From the NCBI RefSeq assembly GCF_905220365.1, contig NC_061131.1, forward strand, positions 2,046,001 through 2,110,000: DNA of 64,000 bases. The letters are read 5' to 3'. The notes under the pieces are model-generated. The model ran no database searches. It was not told where the DNA came from and saw only the letters and a program-made list of their open reading frames with translations. This document shows, one piece after another, positions 36,839 to 48,812 of the stretch (positions are counted from its first letter, which is position 1; every line of letters starts with the position of its first letter). The position numbers and the translations under genes are program-made. The DNA is from Vanessa cardui (lineage: Eukaryota; Arthropoda; Insecta; Lepidoptera; Nymphalidae).

Positions 36839-38180
36839 TTATATTAAATAAATAAATCCTAAGTGTCTATTGAATGTGTAAATATACAATTTTTTGTATT
36901 TGTAAATTATTAAATATATTTTTTTAAATATTTTATTTTTATTTAAAAAACTACGTGTCTCGAAATTACTCTTTATATAAGATATAAAGTTATAAAACTA
37001 TAGTCAGATATTTGGTCGTTTATGCATTTAATTTACAAAAGCGAAATACATACGTACACCATCCTTAGTAACTCTTACTATGTATGGTAAACAAATGTTT
37101 TGAGCTAAGACGAGAATTATGAGAATTTTTTTTAGTGTGATAAGATGTTATGTGGGTATTGTATTTACGATATAAAACATTATCAATTAGACCATTTTAA
37201 ATTTTACAATAAAATACACCTACTTATTTATATTATAAATTTTAAATGTAATCTAAGGCTATATCTAAGGCTATCTGATAACTAAATAGCAGTTGTAAAC
37301 AATATGTTAATAAAAAGTTAGCATTGTAATTTTGAACAAGAACTTTTCTTGTAAATGATAATTATGAAAATAAAAAAAACCTTTATAATGCGAGTGATTA
37401 TTTACGTTAATACTTATAACTATACTATATATATATTTAATACTAATAATCATTAGTGCTTGCAAAATACAAGGAAAATACGTAAAAAATAAATGAAATA
37501 CGTGAAATTAATAATATGAAGCTACTCCAGATTCAGACCATTCTCAAGGGATACTTGATTTTGTCATCTATAATGTTCCCTTGGTCGACTTAAATTACGC
37601 AGCATAACCGTATGTGATTATTATAACACACAAACGTGTGCACAAGAACAATAATATCCGGCAAACTTGCACATGCATATAGGAATGTTGATACTGGCAA
37701 TATCCAAACATACAAAATCAATATTTTTTATGGCTTGACTAGACTAGGAGGTTTTATCTTAGAACCCGAGGCTGATCCTTAAATGCTAACTTCTAGACAA
37801 ACGAGCCTCTCAAGTTTAAAGTACTCAAACCTAGTAAACAATTGACGTAATTAGATTGCAGGAAAAATAAAACAGATTGATAACAGTTTTTATAAGTAAT
37901 TATGATTCGATAAAATTGTACGTGTAGGCTTCGTTTTATTATCAAGAAATATTACGAAGATATCATTTATGCTTATATATTTATGATTAAAATTAACTTT
38001 GAAAAGTAAAATATATCGTTATTATCAAGGATTATAAATAATGACCTTAAAGTGCTCCCACAATATTGTTAAATATCAATACGTTATCGATAAGATAGCG
38101 AGATTAGTGAGTATTGAGATAAGCAGTACCGATTACAAAAATATTCAAATTTCTATCAGTTTTTGTTACAAACCAGCGAA
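36839..38180. other. Gene B 3' end and gene B/C spacer
   Basis: A polyadenylation signal AATAAA lies at 36847-36852, just after the gene B stop. The rest is AT-rich and apparently unique. Near gene C there is a GATA-rich stretch (38085-38125, 'ttatcgataagatagc', 'gagataag') followed by an initiator-like TCAGT at 38156-38160. Confidence 0.6.
38085..38180 (+). promoter_or_regulatory. Probable core promoter and short 5' UTR of gene C
   Basis: Overlapping GATA sites occur at 38085-38097 (TTATCGATAAGATA region) and at about 38117. They are followed by TCAGT at 38156-38160, the arthropod initiator consensus, 21-25 bp before the ATG at 38181. GATA sites are usual upstream of gut-expressed genes in insects. 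There is no clear TATA box. The transcription start is inferred. Confidence 0.4.
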
Positions 38181-41100
38181 ATGGTGAGTTTATTTTTTTG
38201 TTTTATTTTTTTTTCATTGCCGTTTGAAATGAAATTTCGTTGCGCCTTCATTATAAACACGAATATAAAGTAATGATTAGTTAATAAGTATTTTAATGTA
38301 ATATATACATTTTAAATATTTAATTTTTTAAAGCAATTATGTCACTTGGTTGTTTACAAATGTGGGTTTTACGTTATCCAGATATTTGTACCAAAATATT
38401 ATTTATAATAAAATCACATTTTTTAAAGCACATATAATCTTATCCCAATGTCGGTTGACGATGTAAGAAATGCCTAATATATCTGCGACATTATTATGAA
38501 CTCCTATAATGAAGTCCTCTAATTGCTAGTCTGCTCATATTTACATATAAATAAAAATAATACAAATAATGCACAGGCCATATGATTCTTCCTCCACATT
38601 AATGCACCATGGATTAACGCCATTTTTTCTTCAAGGTCGTTCGCTGGATTGCTTTCATATTAGGGGCAGCTCTTTTACAGAGCTTATCCGCGTTAAGCCC
38701 CATTCCTGTACCCGAAGATGAGTGGACAGAATTTTGGAGAACGTTGCGTGATCCATCCTACCGCCTGCCTACCACCACGAGGCCATCACGATATGAAATC
38801 AATTTGACTCCATATTTCGATGTCGTTAATGCTCCTAATATTAGACCATTTTCTTTTGATGGTATTGCATCTATATACATCACAGCCACTGTGGCTAATG
38901 TCAGAGAAATAGTCATGCACTGTAATGATCTGACTATACAAAGTGTGTCTGTTACTTTGAATGGAGCTCAGATAGGTCTAACAAATAGTGCGTTCGAATG
39001 TGAAATGCCAAGGAGCTTTTTAAGAATAGGTACAAATGAAGCATTGCAACTGGGTCAGCAATATGTCGTTCAAGTTACATACACGGGCAATCTGCAAACT
39101 AATATGCGAGGTTTCTACAGGAGTTGGTACAAAGATTCCACTGGTATCAGGTAAATGTCCCTAATAATATTTAAAAAGAACGAAACTTTCCAGAAATGCC
39201 AACAGAATTTTGGCAATACAACTCATAATGCAAAAATAAACCATAACATTCTTAGTGATTATTTTTAACTGATTTACGAAACATGTCATTTATTTCAAAG
39301 AAAATTATAAAATTGGAATTAGTTCTGGATATAACTCAGAAGTCAGATAAAGAAATGTTAATATTACTGGGATAAAAAGTCCTATATGATTTTTTTCATA
39401 GGTGGATGGGCACAACCCAGTTCCAGCCCGGTCATGCTCGCCAAGCATTCCCTTGCTACGACGAGCCCTCGTTCAAGGCGCTTTTCGATATCACTATCAA
39501 TATAGAAAGCGGTTTCAGTTCCAGTATATCCAACATGCCGATAAGAAGTTCAGCAAGGTAAATATTTTCCAGATGTTATCTTTAGTTTCTTTAAGGACTT
39601 AGTGATTTAATTATGGTTACTAATTTTTAGCTTACCCAACGGAAGAACGGCTGAAACATTTTACACGACTCCACTGACTTCGACATATTTAGTCGCGTTC
39701 ATCGTGTCGCATTACCAGAGAGTATCGACCAATAATAATTTACAACGTCCATTCGATATATACGCTAGGAATAATGCTGGAACAACTGGTGATTGGTCTC
39801 TTGAAATTGGTGAGCAACTACTTGAAGCCATGGAAAATTATACTCAAATCCCATATTATACTATGGCTCAAAACATGAACATGAAACAAGCTGCCATCCC
39901 AGACTTTTCTGCTGGTGCTATGGAAAATTGGGGTCTCTTAACCTACAGGTACGTTATATGTTATATTGTTTAATTTGAGCATTTATTTAAGAGACTTTGA
40001 TCCAAAATCTGACGGATTTGCTCTTATTTTTCAGGGAAGCCCTTATTTTGTTCGACCCACTAAATTCCAACAATTTCTACAAACAACGTGTAGCCAATAT
40101 AGTATCACACGAGATTGCTCACATGTGGTTCGGTAACCTTGTTACTTGTGCTTGGTGGGACAACTTATGGTTAAACGAAGGTTTCGCCAGATTTTACCAG
40201 TACTATCTCACACATTCGGTACGTTAAAAGCAATGTACTTTATTATTTTTCAAAATAAGAACATTATTTATTTGCAAAATTACGTATAAATGCTACTTCA
40301 CATTTTATACGGGTTATATTTTAAATTTACTTATTTTATTCAAGGTTAGACCCGATTTAGGATACGACACCAGATTTGTTGTCGAACAAGTACATTCCGC
40401 CATGTTATCTGATTCAATTGATTCTGCTCACGCGCTTACAAACCCAGACGTTAACGATCCTGAAGCTGTTAGTGCGCACTTCTCTGTTATCACCTATGCA
40501 AGAGGTGCTTCCGTCCTTAGAATGACTCAACACTTGCTTGGAGAAGACACCTATGTTAAAGGACTACGCAGATACCTAGAGGCCAGGTTAGATTTGCTTT
40601 TAATTAATCAAAGGTCATTGACACATAACATTCTTAGTTGAATATTTTTGTCGTCCACAGGAAATTCGACGTGGCGGAACCGCATCATTTGTTTGAAGCT
40701 TTAGATGAAGCTGCAGCTGAAGATAATGCGCTAGCGCAGTACAACGATGTCACTATTGATAGATATTTCAGAACCTGGTCTGAAAAGGCCGGTCATCCTG
40801 TGCTGACTGTCAAAATTAATCAAAGAACAGGTCACATGTCTGTAGCACAAGTGAGATATATCTGTGTTTTTTCATCAATCAATCACTTGTTTTATTTGCA
40901 TAGTTATTACAACATATATATAATATAAACTGTATAATACTTACTAATAGAAAAAGTTGCTTTCATACATCTTATTTATCATTTCTTAGTCTCGTTGGAA
41001 CCGCGATAATGGAGACTCACAATTCCCAAGTCTTTGGGACGTGCCTATCACGTGGACGAGAGGAGGTGCTCCAGAATTCAATAACATAAAACCATCGCAA

Positions 41101-44100
41101 GTCTTGACAGCTCAAGTGTCTACAATTCAAAGAGGCACAGAAGGTTACGAGTGGGTTATTTTCAACAAACAGCAATCTGGTAATATCTGTTAATGTTTTT
41201 TCATTTAATTGGAAATGCAAATGAAATTCTTCAAAAAAAATATTTTATTTGTTTTAGGTTTCTATAGAGTGAACTATGACGACACCAACTGGGCTCTTCT
41301 GACTAGGGCTCTGCGTAGCAATAATAGAACAATGATCCATGAATTGAATCGTGCTCAGGTAAAGAAGCGTGAAAATATTATATTAAAATTTCCTATTTGT
41401 CGTTTATTTTAATGCCCTTTTATTTTTCAGATCGTAGATGATCTATTCGCTTTCGGTAGAGCTGGAGTTATCCCTTACAATAGAGTTTTTAATATTTTGT
41501 CCTTCTTGAAAATGGAGGATGCATATGCGCCATGGATTGCCGCTATCACAGGTTTCAACTTCGCAGCAAGTCGATTATCTTACAATAGTGGCTATTTAGA
41601 AAGATTAAGGGTAAGATTGATTCTTGATTTAAAGTAGAAGTTAGCCGCTGCGTTCTATGTTCAAAAAAAATTGGAGATCAACTATAGATATCCATTTGAA
41701 ACGTATAATACTGCCCAAAAATATTTTGATAACAATGTTTGTCTTGCTATAAAACATATTTACTAAGAATTTTCTACTTATTAATGATAACCAATTGTTC
41801 TATCTAAAGATACCACGATTATAACATAATCTATATTATCTATATCTATAATCATATTATAAATGTGAAAGTAACTCTCTCTGTCTGTCTGTCGCTCAAC
41901 TGCAAAGAGATTGATTTTATTCTTCAGCTTCAGCTTCAACACAAAAACGTGTGAAGCTGCGGTCGAAAACTAGTAAATAATAAATTAAAAATTCCGTATC
42001 GATGCTTAGTAGTTACGTTGGCAAATGATGTTGAATCATTACCGCCCATGGATATTGCCTTGTAAGAATTATGTCCAACATCCAATATATCGCCAAAGCC
42101 AATCTTCCCAAGTTCCCAATCTTGGGAACTGAGGTGTCACGTTCCTTATGCCTGCATTGGCTCACATCAAACTCTAACATAACAATACCTAAAACAATTT
42201 GGTACCTATAGAAATTCTAGTTGTCATTGGACGCTAGGTTCACGTTAGTTAGATGTCAGTTATAATTCGATTGTTCACTTTATAACAAATTTCATCAAAT
42301 TCAGTTCAGTGGTTTAGTCATGATAGCATTTATAATATTGATATAGATAGAATATGTCATGCATGATTGGTAATTAGGCAGTCATCGAGGCCATATTCTA
42401 TATCCAGAGAACCTAGTGTCCATTATTAGCAAAGTAATGACGATCTCCTTTTGAAAACTGTGCAATCGATAGAGGTCTTCTATTTCTTATATTAAATTTA
42501 ATTAGTGATACAATACATTGTTATCTTCTTGAAAAAAACTTGGTGATACTAAACTTCAATACGGCAGAAAAATAATTTATTTCTCTTATAACAGAACGAA
42601 GTAATCAATCTGAGCACTGCTGTCACCGCGCGTCTTGGTTACGCCGATGTAAATACCGATACATATATGGATGGCTTACTTCGCATGTACGTTATGACAT
42701 TCCTGTGCGATATGGGTCACCCTGAATGCGAAGCAGCAGCAAGACAACACTTTGCAAATTGGAGAAATAATGTATTGTAAGTCATATTTAAGTATTTATC
42801 TACAACAACAACAACAACTGTAAATGTCCCACTGCTGGGCTAAGCCCTACTTTCCCCTTAAGGAGAAGGTCTGGAACATGTTTTACCACGCTGTTCCAAT
42901 GTGGGATTGTGGAATACACATGGGGCAGAATTTCTATGAAATTAGACACATGCAGATTTCCTCATGATGTTTTCCTTCACCGCCGAGCTCGAGATGAATT
43001 ATAAACACAAATTTAAGCACATGAGATTTCAATGATGCTTGCCTGGATTTGAACACGCAATCATCAGTTAAGATGCACGCGTTTTAACAACTGGGCCATC
43101 TCGACTTACGTACTTTTCAGTATTTATTTACTTACACCCAAGAAGTACCTACTAGTTTAAACATATTAAATTCGTCTTTGTGAAATGTTTATGTTATTTT
43201 GTGAAATTATTTCATTGTATATTCTATACAAATATTAATTTTCAGCTTACCAGCGAATATGCGTCCATGGGTTTACTGCAGCGGTCTTAGACAAGGAACT
43301 GCTGAAGATTTCAATTATTTCTGGCAACGTTTCCTCGACGAAGATCTCGCTAGCGAGATTGTTGTCATGATCCAAGCAGCTGGATGTACATCTAATCAAA
43401 TTAGTTTGGATAAATTCTTGGACGCGTTAATATCAAACGAAAACATTATCAGGCCACAAGATTTTAGTACTGCTTGGAACTCAGCAGTGACTGGCAATGA
43501 AGAAAATACATCAAGATTATTTGACTGGCTTAAAAGAAATATAAATCTGGTGATAAATAAGTATGTATTAATATTTAAATAGAATTTAATATAAACTTAA
43601 GAGAAATAGGAATTCGATTGTAAATGATATATCAGACTTAAAGTATTTCGATTAATTATTTTTGTTTAGGTATCGACAATCTTGTTGAAAATCTTTGCAA
43701 AGTAATTTTGAATAATTTTGTATTTCTTTTATTTTGTAGCCTTGGCAGCGCCGCTACTCCTATAGGCAACATCGCCAGTCGCTTACGAAACGAAGAACAG
43801 ATCGCGGAAGTAAGACTTCGGATTATAAAATACTATATTCATCAACAGCCTGAAAAATTCCCACTGGGCTAAGGCCTTTGCCTTTGAGGAAAAGGTTTTT
43901 GGAACATATTCTACCACGTTGTTCCAATGCGGTTTGGTGGAATACAGATGTGGCCAAATGTCTATGAAATTAGACACATGCAGGTTTCCTCACGATGTTT
44001 TGCATCAACGCCGAGTACGAGATAACTTATAAGCACAAATTAAGCACATGAATACTCTGTGGTGCTTGTGCGCTTGAACCTGCAATTATCGGTTAAGATG

Positions 44101-44506
44101 CACACGTTCTAACTACTGGGCCATTTCGGCTCTAATACTATATTGAAATATTGATATGATAGATCGTTTATTTATTTCAATTTTTAATTTTCAGTTCTTA
44201 ACTTGGTTGGAAGCAAATCGTGAGATTCTTGGCAGCGCTTATAACACTGGAATCAATGGAGTCACGGCTACTAGAAACAACCTGGCATGGTCAGCTCGTC
44301 GTGTGAACGAATTCCTTAACTACTTTGACACTGGTTTCGTTGAAGATGAACTCGAAGATATCACGGATGAAGACGTTGGTACTGAAGATGGTGGTGAAGG
44401 CAGTGGAGATGAAGAAACTGAAGATGGTGAACCAGATTCAGCTAATATAGTTACACTAAGCATTGTAACTTTAATGACAACAGTTGCTATAAGTTTAATG
44501 GCATAA
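38181..44506 (+). CDS. Aminopeptidase N, GPI-anchored type, class 3-like (gene C)
   Basis: Exons: 38181-38183 (ATG only), 38636-39150, 39402-39557, 39631-39948, 40035-40218, 40345-40586, 40661-40850, 40990-41179, 41258-41358, 41431-41610, 42595-42776, 43246-43560, 43740-43809, 44195-44506. They total 2958 nt and 985 aa. The first exon ends exactly after ATG (ATG|GTGAGT), and the signal peptide (VVRWIAFILGAALLQSLSA) is in exon 2. The M1 N-domain starts at YRLPTTTRP. GAMENWG begins at 320, the Zn site HEIAHMWFGNLVT has H356, H360 and E379 with base E357, and the catalytic Tyr is Y443. Exon 12 equals two exons of gene B joined. The C-terminus is an acidic Glu/Asp/Gly stalk, then D-S-A-N and a hydrophobic tail read as a GPI signal. 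Resemblance to class 3 is from memory. AATAAA at 44526-44531 is the likely polyadenylation signal. Confidence 0.93.
42035..42190 (-). mobile_element. Decayed repeat B fragment in intron 10 of gene C
   Basis: Blocks 'ccgcccatggatattgcctt', 'cttgggaactgaggtgtcac' and 'ttatgcctgcattggctcac' match repeat B. A Helitron-like piece (attataaatgtgaaagtaac) precedes it at about 41850-41978. Confidence 0.5.
42800..43118 (-). mobile_element. SINE family A in intron 11 of gene C
   Basis: It is a full-length copy with a diverged head. AGTATTTAT recurs at 42791-42799 and 43119-43127 as a target duplication. The element begins 23 bp after the splice donor of exon 11. Confidence 0.85.
43840..44133 (-). mobile_element. 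SINE family A in intron 13 of gene C, 11-bp target duplication
   Basis: AATACTATATT is present at 43829-43839 and 44134-44144. The body is intact with a diverged head. It starts 30 bp after the donor of exon 13. Confidence 0.88.
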
Positions 44507-44619
44507 TGTTGTATTTATTAAATTCAATAAATTTATATATTTATAAAAAAATGCTTTTCAATTATGTCAATGTATCCAAAAATTATGTTTATATACAGTG
44601 TGTTAAGTAATTCATTATT

Positions 44620-45450
44620 AGAATCTCTTTGAGCTTACAATTAAACTCAAACTACTTTATTCAACATAGAAGAATTACACTTATTTATTGATGGTCAAAT
44701 TAAACACTACCACCGGTGGGGAAAAACGATCACCCTGACACGAGAAGAACCGGCAAAAGAAAATCAGCGGGTCTTTTTTTGCCAATTTAATTAGATACAT
44801 AATTGTGTATGAATAGAAACAGCCAGTAAGCTATCGTTTTATTCGCAAGGTGTGCTATCAAACATAAACTCACTTATACCTTTAGCACACAAGGGTGCCT
44901 TAACATTTTTTTTTAATTTGGCAACAGAAGCATTTTGAACGCTTTCTGGAAGCCTATTGTAGAAGCGTATACAACAACAGCAACAACAACAACAATAGCC
45001 TGTAAATTCCCACTGCTGGGCTAAAGGCCTCCTCTCCCTTTGAGGAGAAGGTTTTGGAACATATTCCACCACGCTGTTTCAATGCGGGTTGGTGGAATAC
45101 ACATGTGGCAGAATTTCTATGAAATTTGTCACATGCAGGTTTCCTCACGATGTTTTCCTTCACCGCTGAGCACGAGATGAATTACAAAGACAAATTAAGC
45201 ACATGAAACAGCGGTGCTTGCCTGGGTTTGAACCCGCATTCATCGGTTAAGATGCACGCGTTCTAACCACTGGGCCATCTCGACTCTTCTCTCGACTTCT
45301 TCGACTCGAAGCGTATACATTGCCCCACAAAAAACTTACTGACTATGCAGTCGAATAACAGGAGTAACAAGATTGTGTTTATTCTTTGTACCAATGTTAT
45401 GAGAATCACATTTTATCATAAAAACTTAAACTTAAAATACTATTTAAATT
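44620..45450 (-). mobile_element. LINE remnant interrupted by a SINE
   Basis: On the minus strand the frame reads RFYNRLPESVQNASVAKLKK, a LINE reverse-transcriptase C-terminus, with NKHNLVTPVIRLHS upstream on the far side of the SINE at 44974-45307. The 3' UTR on the left has 'gccggttcttctcgtg', shared with other LINE tails. It is frame-broken and fossil. Confidence 0.7.
44974..45307 (-). mobile_element. SINE family A nested in a LINE, 12-bp target duplication
   Basis: GAAGCGTATACA is duplicated at 44962-44973 and 45308-45319 on either side of a complete SINE. The LINE coding frame resumes on the other side, so insertion order is clear: the LINE first, then the SINE. Confidence 0.92.
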
Positions 45451-46511
45451 TATACCTTAATGATTCCTTGGCTTCTTATACATTGTGCGAATAGCCCTCT
45501 TCCGCAGCACAAATATAGTATAAATAGCGGTTGCATTACCCCAAAGCATAATACCGTAGGACATTATACTATGAAAGTAACTGAAATATACTAGGCGAGC
45601 CGTATTAACAGCGGTAAATAACCTAATTTTTTGACCGCAAATGCCACAGAACTCAGTCTACAGTTGTTACAACTGGATCCATTGATTCCCTACTCATAAG
45701 TACATCGGTGTTACATTTTGCACGTTTAGTGTGTTAATTTATTATTAATTTATTTATATGCAAAAACTCGAATTATAATATTGTTATTCAAAACTCAATG
45801 GTAGATGAAAAGAAATGTAAACCGAAGGAAATTATGAGCCAAAAATCCATGTAATTATATCAAAAATAAAACTATTAAAATGTAATTAATAAAAAACCTT
45901 CTATAATATATTTAGTATCCGCATTACACCCGTGCAAAGCCGGGACGGTTCGCTAGCTAAAAAATTTAATTGCAATTTTATTATACTAGATGATAAAAAT
46001 GCACTGACTTCAAATTCATAATTGAATGAAGAAATAAATTAGATTGTCTCTTGTTGACTATGTAATTACATTTAAGAAAGATTTGTTGCAAAGTTTTCAT
46101 TTTAGTTTTCCTCTGAAGAATATTAATTCCGATCCGGCGGTTGATATGAATTATAATGATATAGTACTTGTAATATACTAAAATTATAAAAAAGCCAATT
46201 CAGACATTGATATTTTATTTAAAAAAAATAAAATACCTTATAAATAAGGTACTTAAATAGGATACTATCAAGGAGCGGGTTCGTAGCCCTGATACTCCAT
46301 TCAACTTTTTATTTCATAACTAAAAAAAGCTCACATGATGGAAATTGACTACAATCGCCCAAGGACTCAAATTCTAAGCATCCTCATCGATCCAGATTCC
46401 CACCATTCTTTCCATTCATATTCCCGTCAGAGAATAGTTAACCACCACGTAATAATAAATGTATTTCCTTCCAATGTTAATATGTTCATATAATTGTAAT
46501 AATTTATACTG

Positions 46512-46808
46512 GAGATGGCCCAGTGGTTAGAACGCATGCAGCTTAACCTTGATTTCAGGTTCAAACCCAGGCAAGGACCACTATATATATATGTACTTAA
46601 TTTATGTTTATAATTCATCTCGTGCTCGGCGGTGAGGGAAAACATCGTGAGGAAAAATGCATGTATCTTGTTTCATTGAAATTCTGCCACATGTGCATTC
46701 CACCAGGTTGCATTGGAATAGGGTGGTGGAATATATTCCAAACCCTCTCCTTAATGGGAGAGGAGGCCTTAGCCCAGCCGTGGGAAATTTACAGGCTGTT
46801 ACTTTACT
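46512..46808 (+). mobile_element. SINE family A, full length
   Basis: The copy has head 'gagatggcccagtggttaga', B box GGTTCAAACCC, and a tail of TTTAC repeats instead of GTT repeats, like the copies at 16614 and 19712. This suggests two tail subtypes. Confidence 0.85.
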
Positions 46809-47164
46809 TTACTTTTATATTGATAATGTTTACTAATTTCTTAAAGGCCGACAAAGCATCTACCCTGTATTGTAGATGCCCAAGTGCTGTATATGTCATT
46901 TTCCATCAGGTGGGCTTTTTTTTAGTTACTGAGTCTTCTACACGTTTACCATCTAGAGCATAAATATATATATGACCTTGAGGGTGAACTCAAGCTCCAG
47001 CTTAATAATATATAGCTATACGTTTGATTTAATTTCTTTTTTACCTATTTAATTTTAAGTACATTTAGTCTTTGTTAAATTTTAATGATTGTGTAATTAT
47101 TATCAATGGAAACTTTGCTGATGAATCAGAATATTATCTATATACATAAAATAACAAGTTCTTA

Positions 47165-47650
47165 CTGACTGATTCATCATCGCGGATCGTAAACTATTAC
47201 AGTTAGGGCCTTGGAATTTGGTGAGTAGGATGAATGTATTGAGAGGACAGAATTTGGAAATAGGGTTTAAACATTTGTATGGAAGTCTGTCATTTCTTAA
47301 GTTAGAAACATGAAACTTTATTTTTGAGATACTTAATAAAATGAGTAGATACGTACTTAAGAGTTTCTGGATACTCCAGCCCTAATGGGTGTAATAGGGA
47401 TTGCCAGTTCCTATATGTATTAGTTCGGAATTCCACCATTTTTTAAGTCAAAACTTTATGAAGCTTTATTTTTGGGATATTGATTAAAATTGAGTAGATA
47501 CGTATTTTAATTTTCTGGATAGTTTAGCCCTTAAAGGTTAAATAAGGGTTTCGTATATTGGTTAATCTGTAAGTCCACTTTGAAGTTAGACACATGAAAC
47601 TGTATTTTAGGGAAACTGGTTAGAAATGATATATTTAACTGTCATTTTTG
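47165..47650. repeat. Degenerate tandem-like repeat, three units of about 150 bp
   Basis: Blocks of the type 'catgaaactttatttttgag' ... 'gagtagatacgta' ... 'ctggatactccagccctaa' recur near 47308, 47456 and 47595, with increasing divergence. They begin after 'ttactgactgattcatcatc', a string I recall from lepidopteran interspersed repeats. There is no coding potential. Confidence 0.6.
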
Positions 47651-48721
47651 CTAAGGGATTTAAGAATTCCAAAATTATGCGACGGCACCAGACTAATTGT
47701 TATGGCACTCCATCGGAATGTCATAGGGGCTACAGTTATCACTTGATGATGGATGGATAGATGAATGACAGTGTAATATAACATTTAAGTTCAAAAAAGT
47801 ACAGATTGCGCTAAAAGTTAATTAAGAAAACACAAGGTCAAATCTTTAAAATGAACTGCATGGAAATGAATGAACCACCAGTGTTCTTTACACTCTTTGT
47901 AAATCTTAGTCAAGTTTTAAAATAACGTATTATTTTAAATTAGTCTGTTCTGACCATATTTTAGCCGCGGGCAATACCTATGATATAAATTTTATCATTG
48001 TTTGTTACAATTAAAAATAAAATACAATTTTATTATATTGTGTAAAAATTCTTCATTGAATAAAGTATATTTTGATTTGGGTATTGGTTTGCCGTTAAGC
48101 CGAAGGCAGATCTGCTGAAGGGCATCTTAAATTTTGTAGACAGAACACTTCTTAAGACGATGGAAAATAAAAATAACAGTTCCCTAGATTGGTATGAAAG
48201 TGATGTTTTTTTTTTATAAATATTCAATACATGAATTAAAGATTATTATTCTCGAAAGTAAATCACTGTAAATTACTTTTTAATCGTTTTTTTAAATTTA
48301 TTTATTTATTTAAGCATCATTTTGAACAAAAACAGGGTGTGAACGATAATAACTGCGATAGTATAAAACTGTGGTGCAGTTATTAACGCCCGCCAACAAA
48401 GCGACATTGCTCTAATAATTAAGACACTTAAATTGCACGTATTTGTTACATAATATATGAATACAAAAATGAAAAGAAAAATAAAAAAACCAAAACGGAA
48501 TTTTGAATACAAGAAAAGAAAGTGAATCATATTATTACTAATCTAACTTAAATAATAATACTAAGGAACTATTGCTAAAATACTTAGTCATGCTTTAAAA
48601 ATATTGATGATTAATTACATTCAAATTTTAACAAAAAAATATGAGTGCATCATAAAAACTATAATCGGCGATCGAATTTGATAACTTTATTAAATAAAAT
48701 ATTAATCTATACAAGGTACTA

Positions 48722-48812
48722 AGATAATAAGGCTGATCGGTGATAAAAAATGTATATTATGAAAATTAATTTTAACGACTTTAGTTGACCATTAGGTTCC
48801 GTCGTGACCACC
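48722..48812 (+). promoter_or_regulatory. Candidate promoter of gene D
   Basis: GATAATA (48723) and TGATAAAA (48741) are followed by a TATA-like TGTATATTAT (48751-48760). About 30 bp on comes an initiator-like TTAGTTG (48781), and the ATG follows at 48813. The spacing fits a TATA promoter with a 5' UTR of about 30 nt. This is inference from motifs only. Confidence 0.35.

Larger units (their letters stand above)
44507..48812. other. Gene C/D spacer, repeats only
   Basis: It contains a LINE remnant with a nested SINE, another SINE, a Helitron-like 3' end at 45925-45957 and a three-unit degenerate repeat at 47165-47650. About 45960-46310 and 47760-48700 are AT-rich, and I see nothing there. Confidence 0.6.

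Noticed and set aside
48306..48530. Minus-strand frame with Phe-rich hydrophobic content upstream of gene D
   Set aside because: The composition follows from A/T-rich DNA; there is no signal, domain or conserved neighbour.
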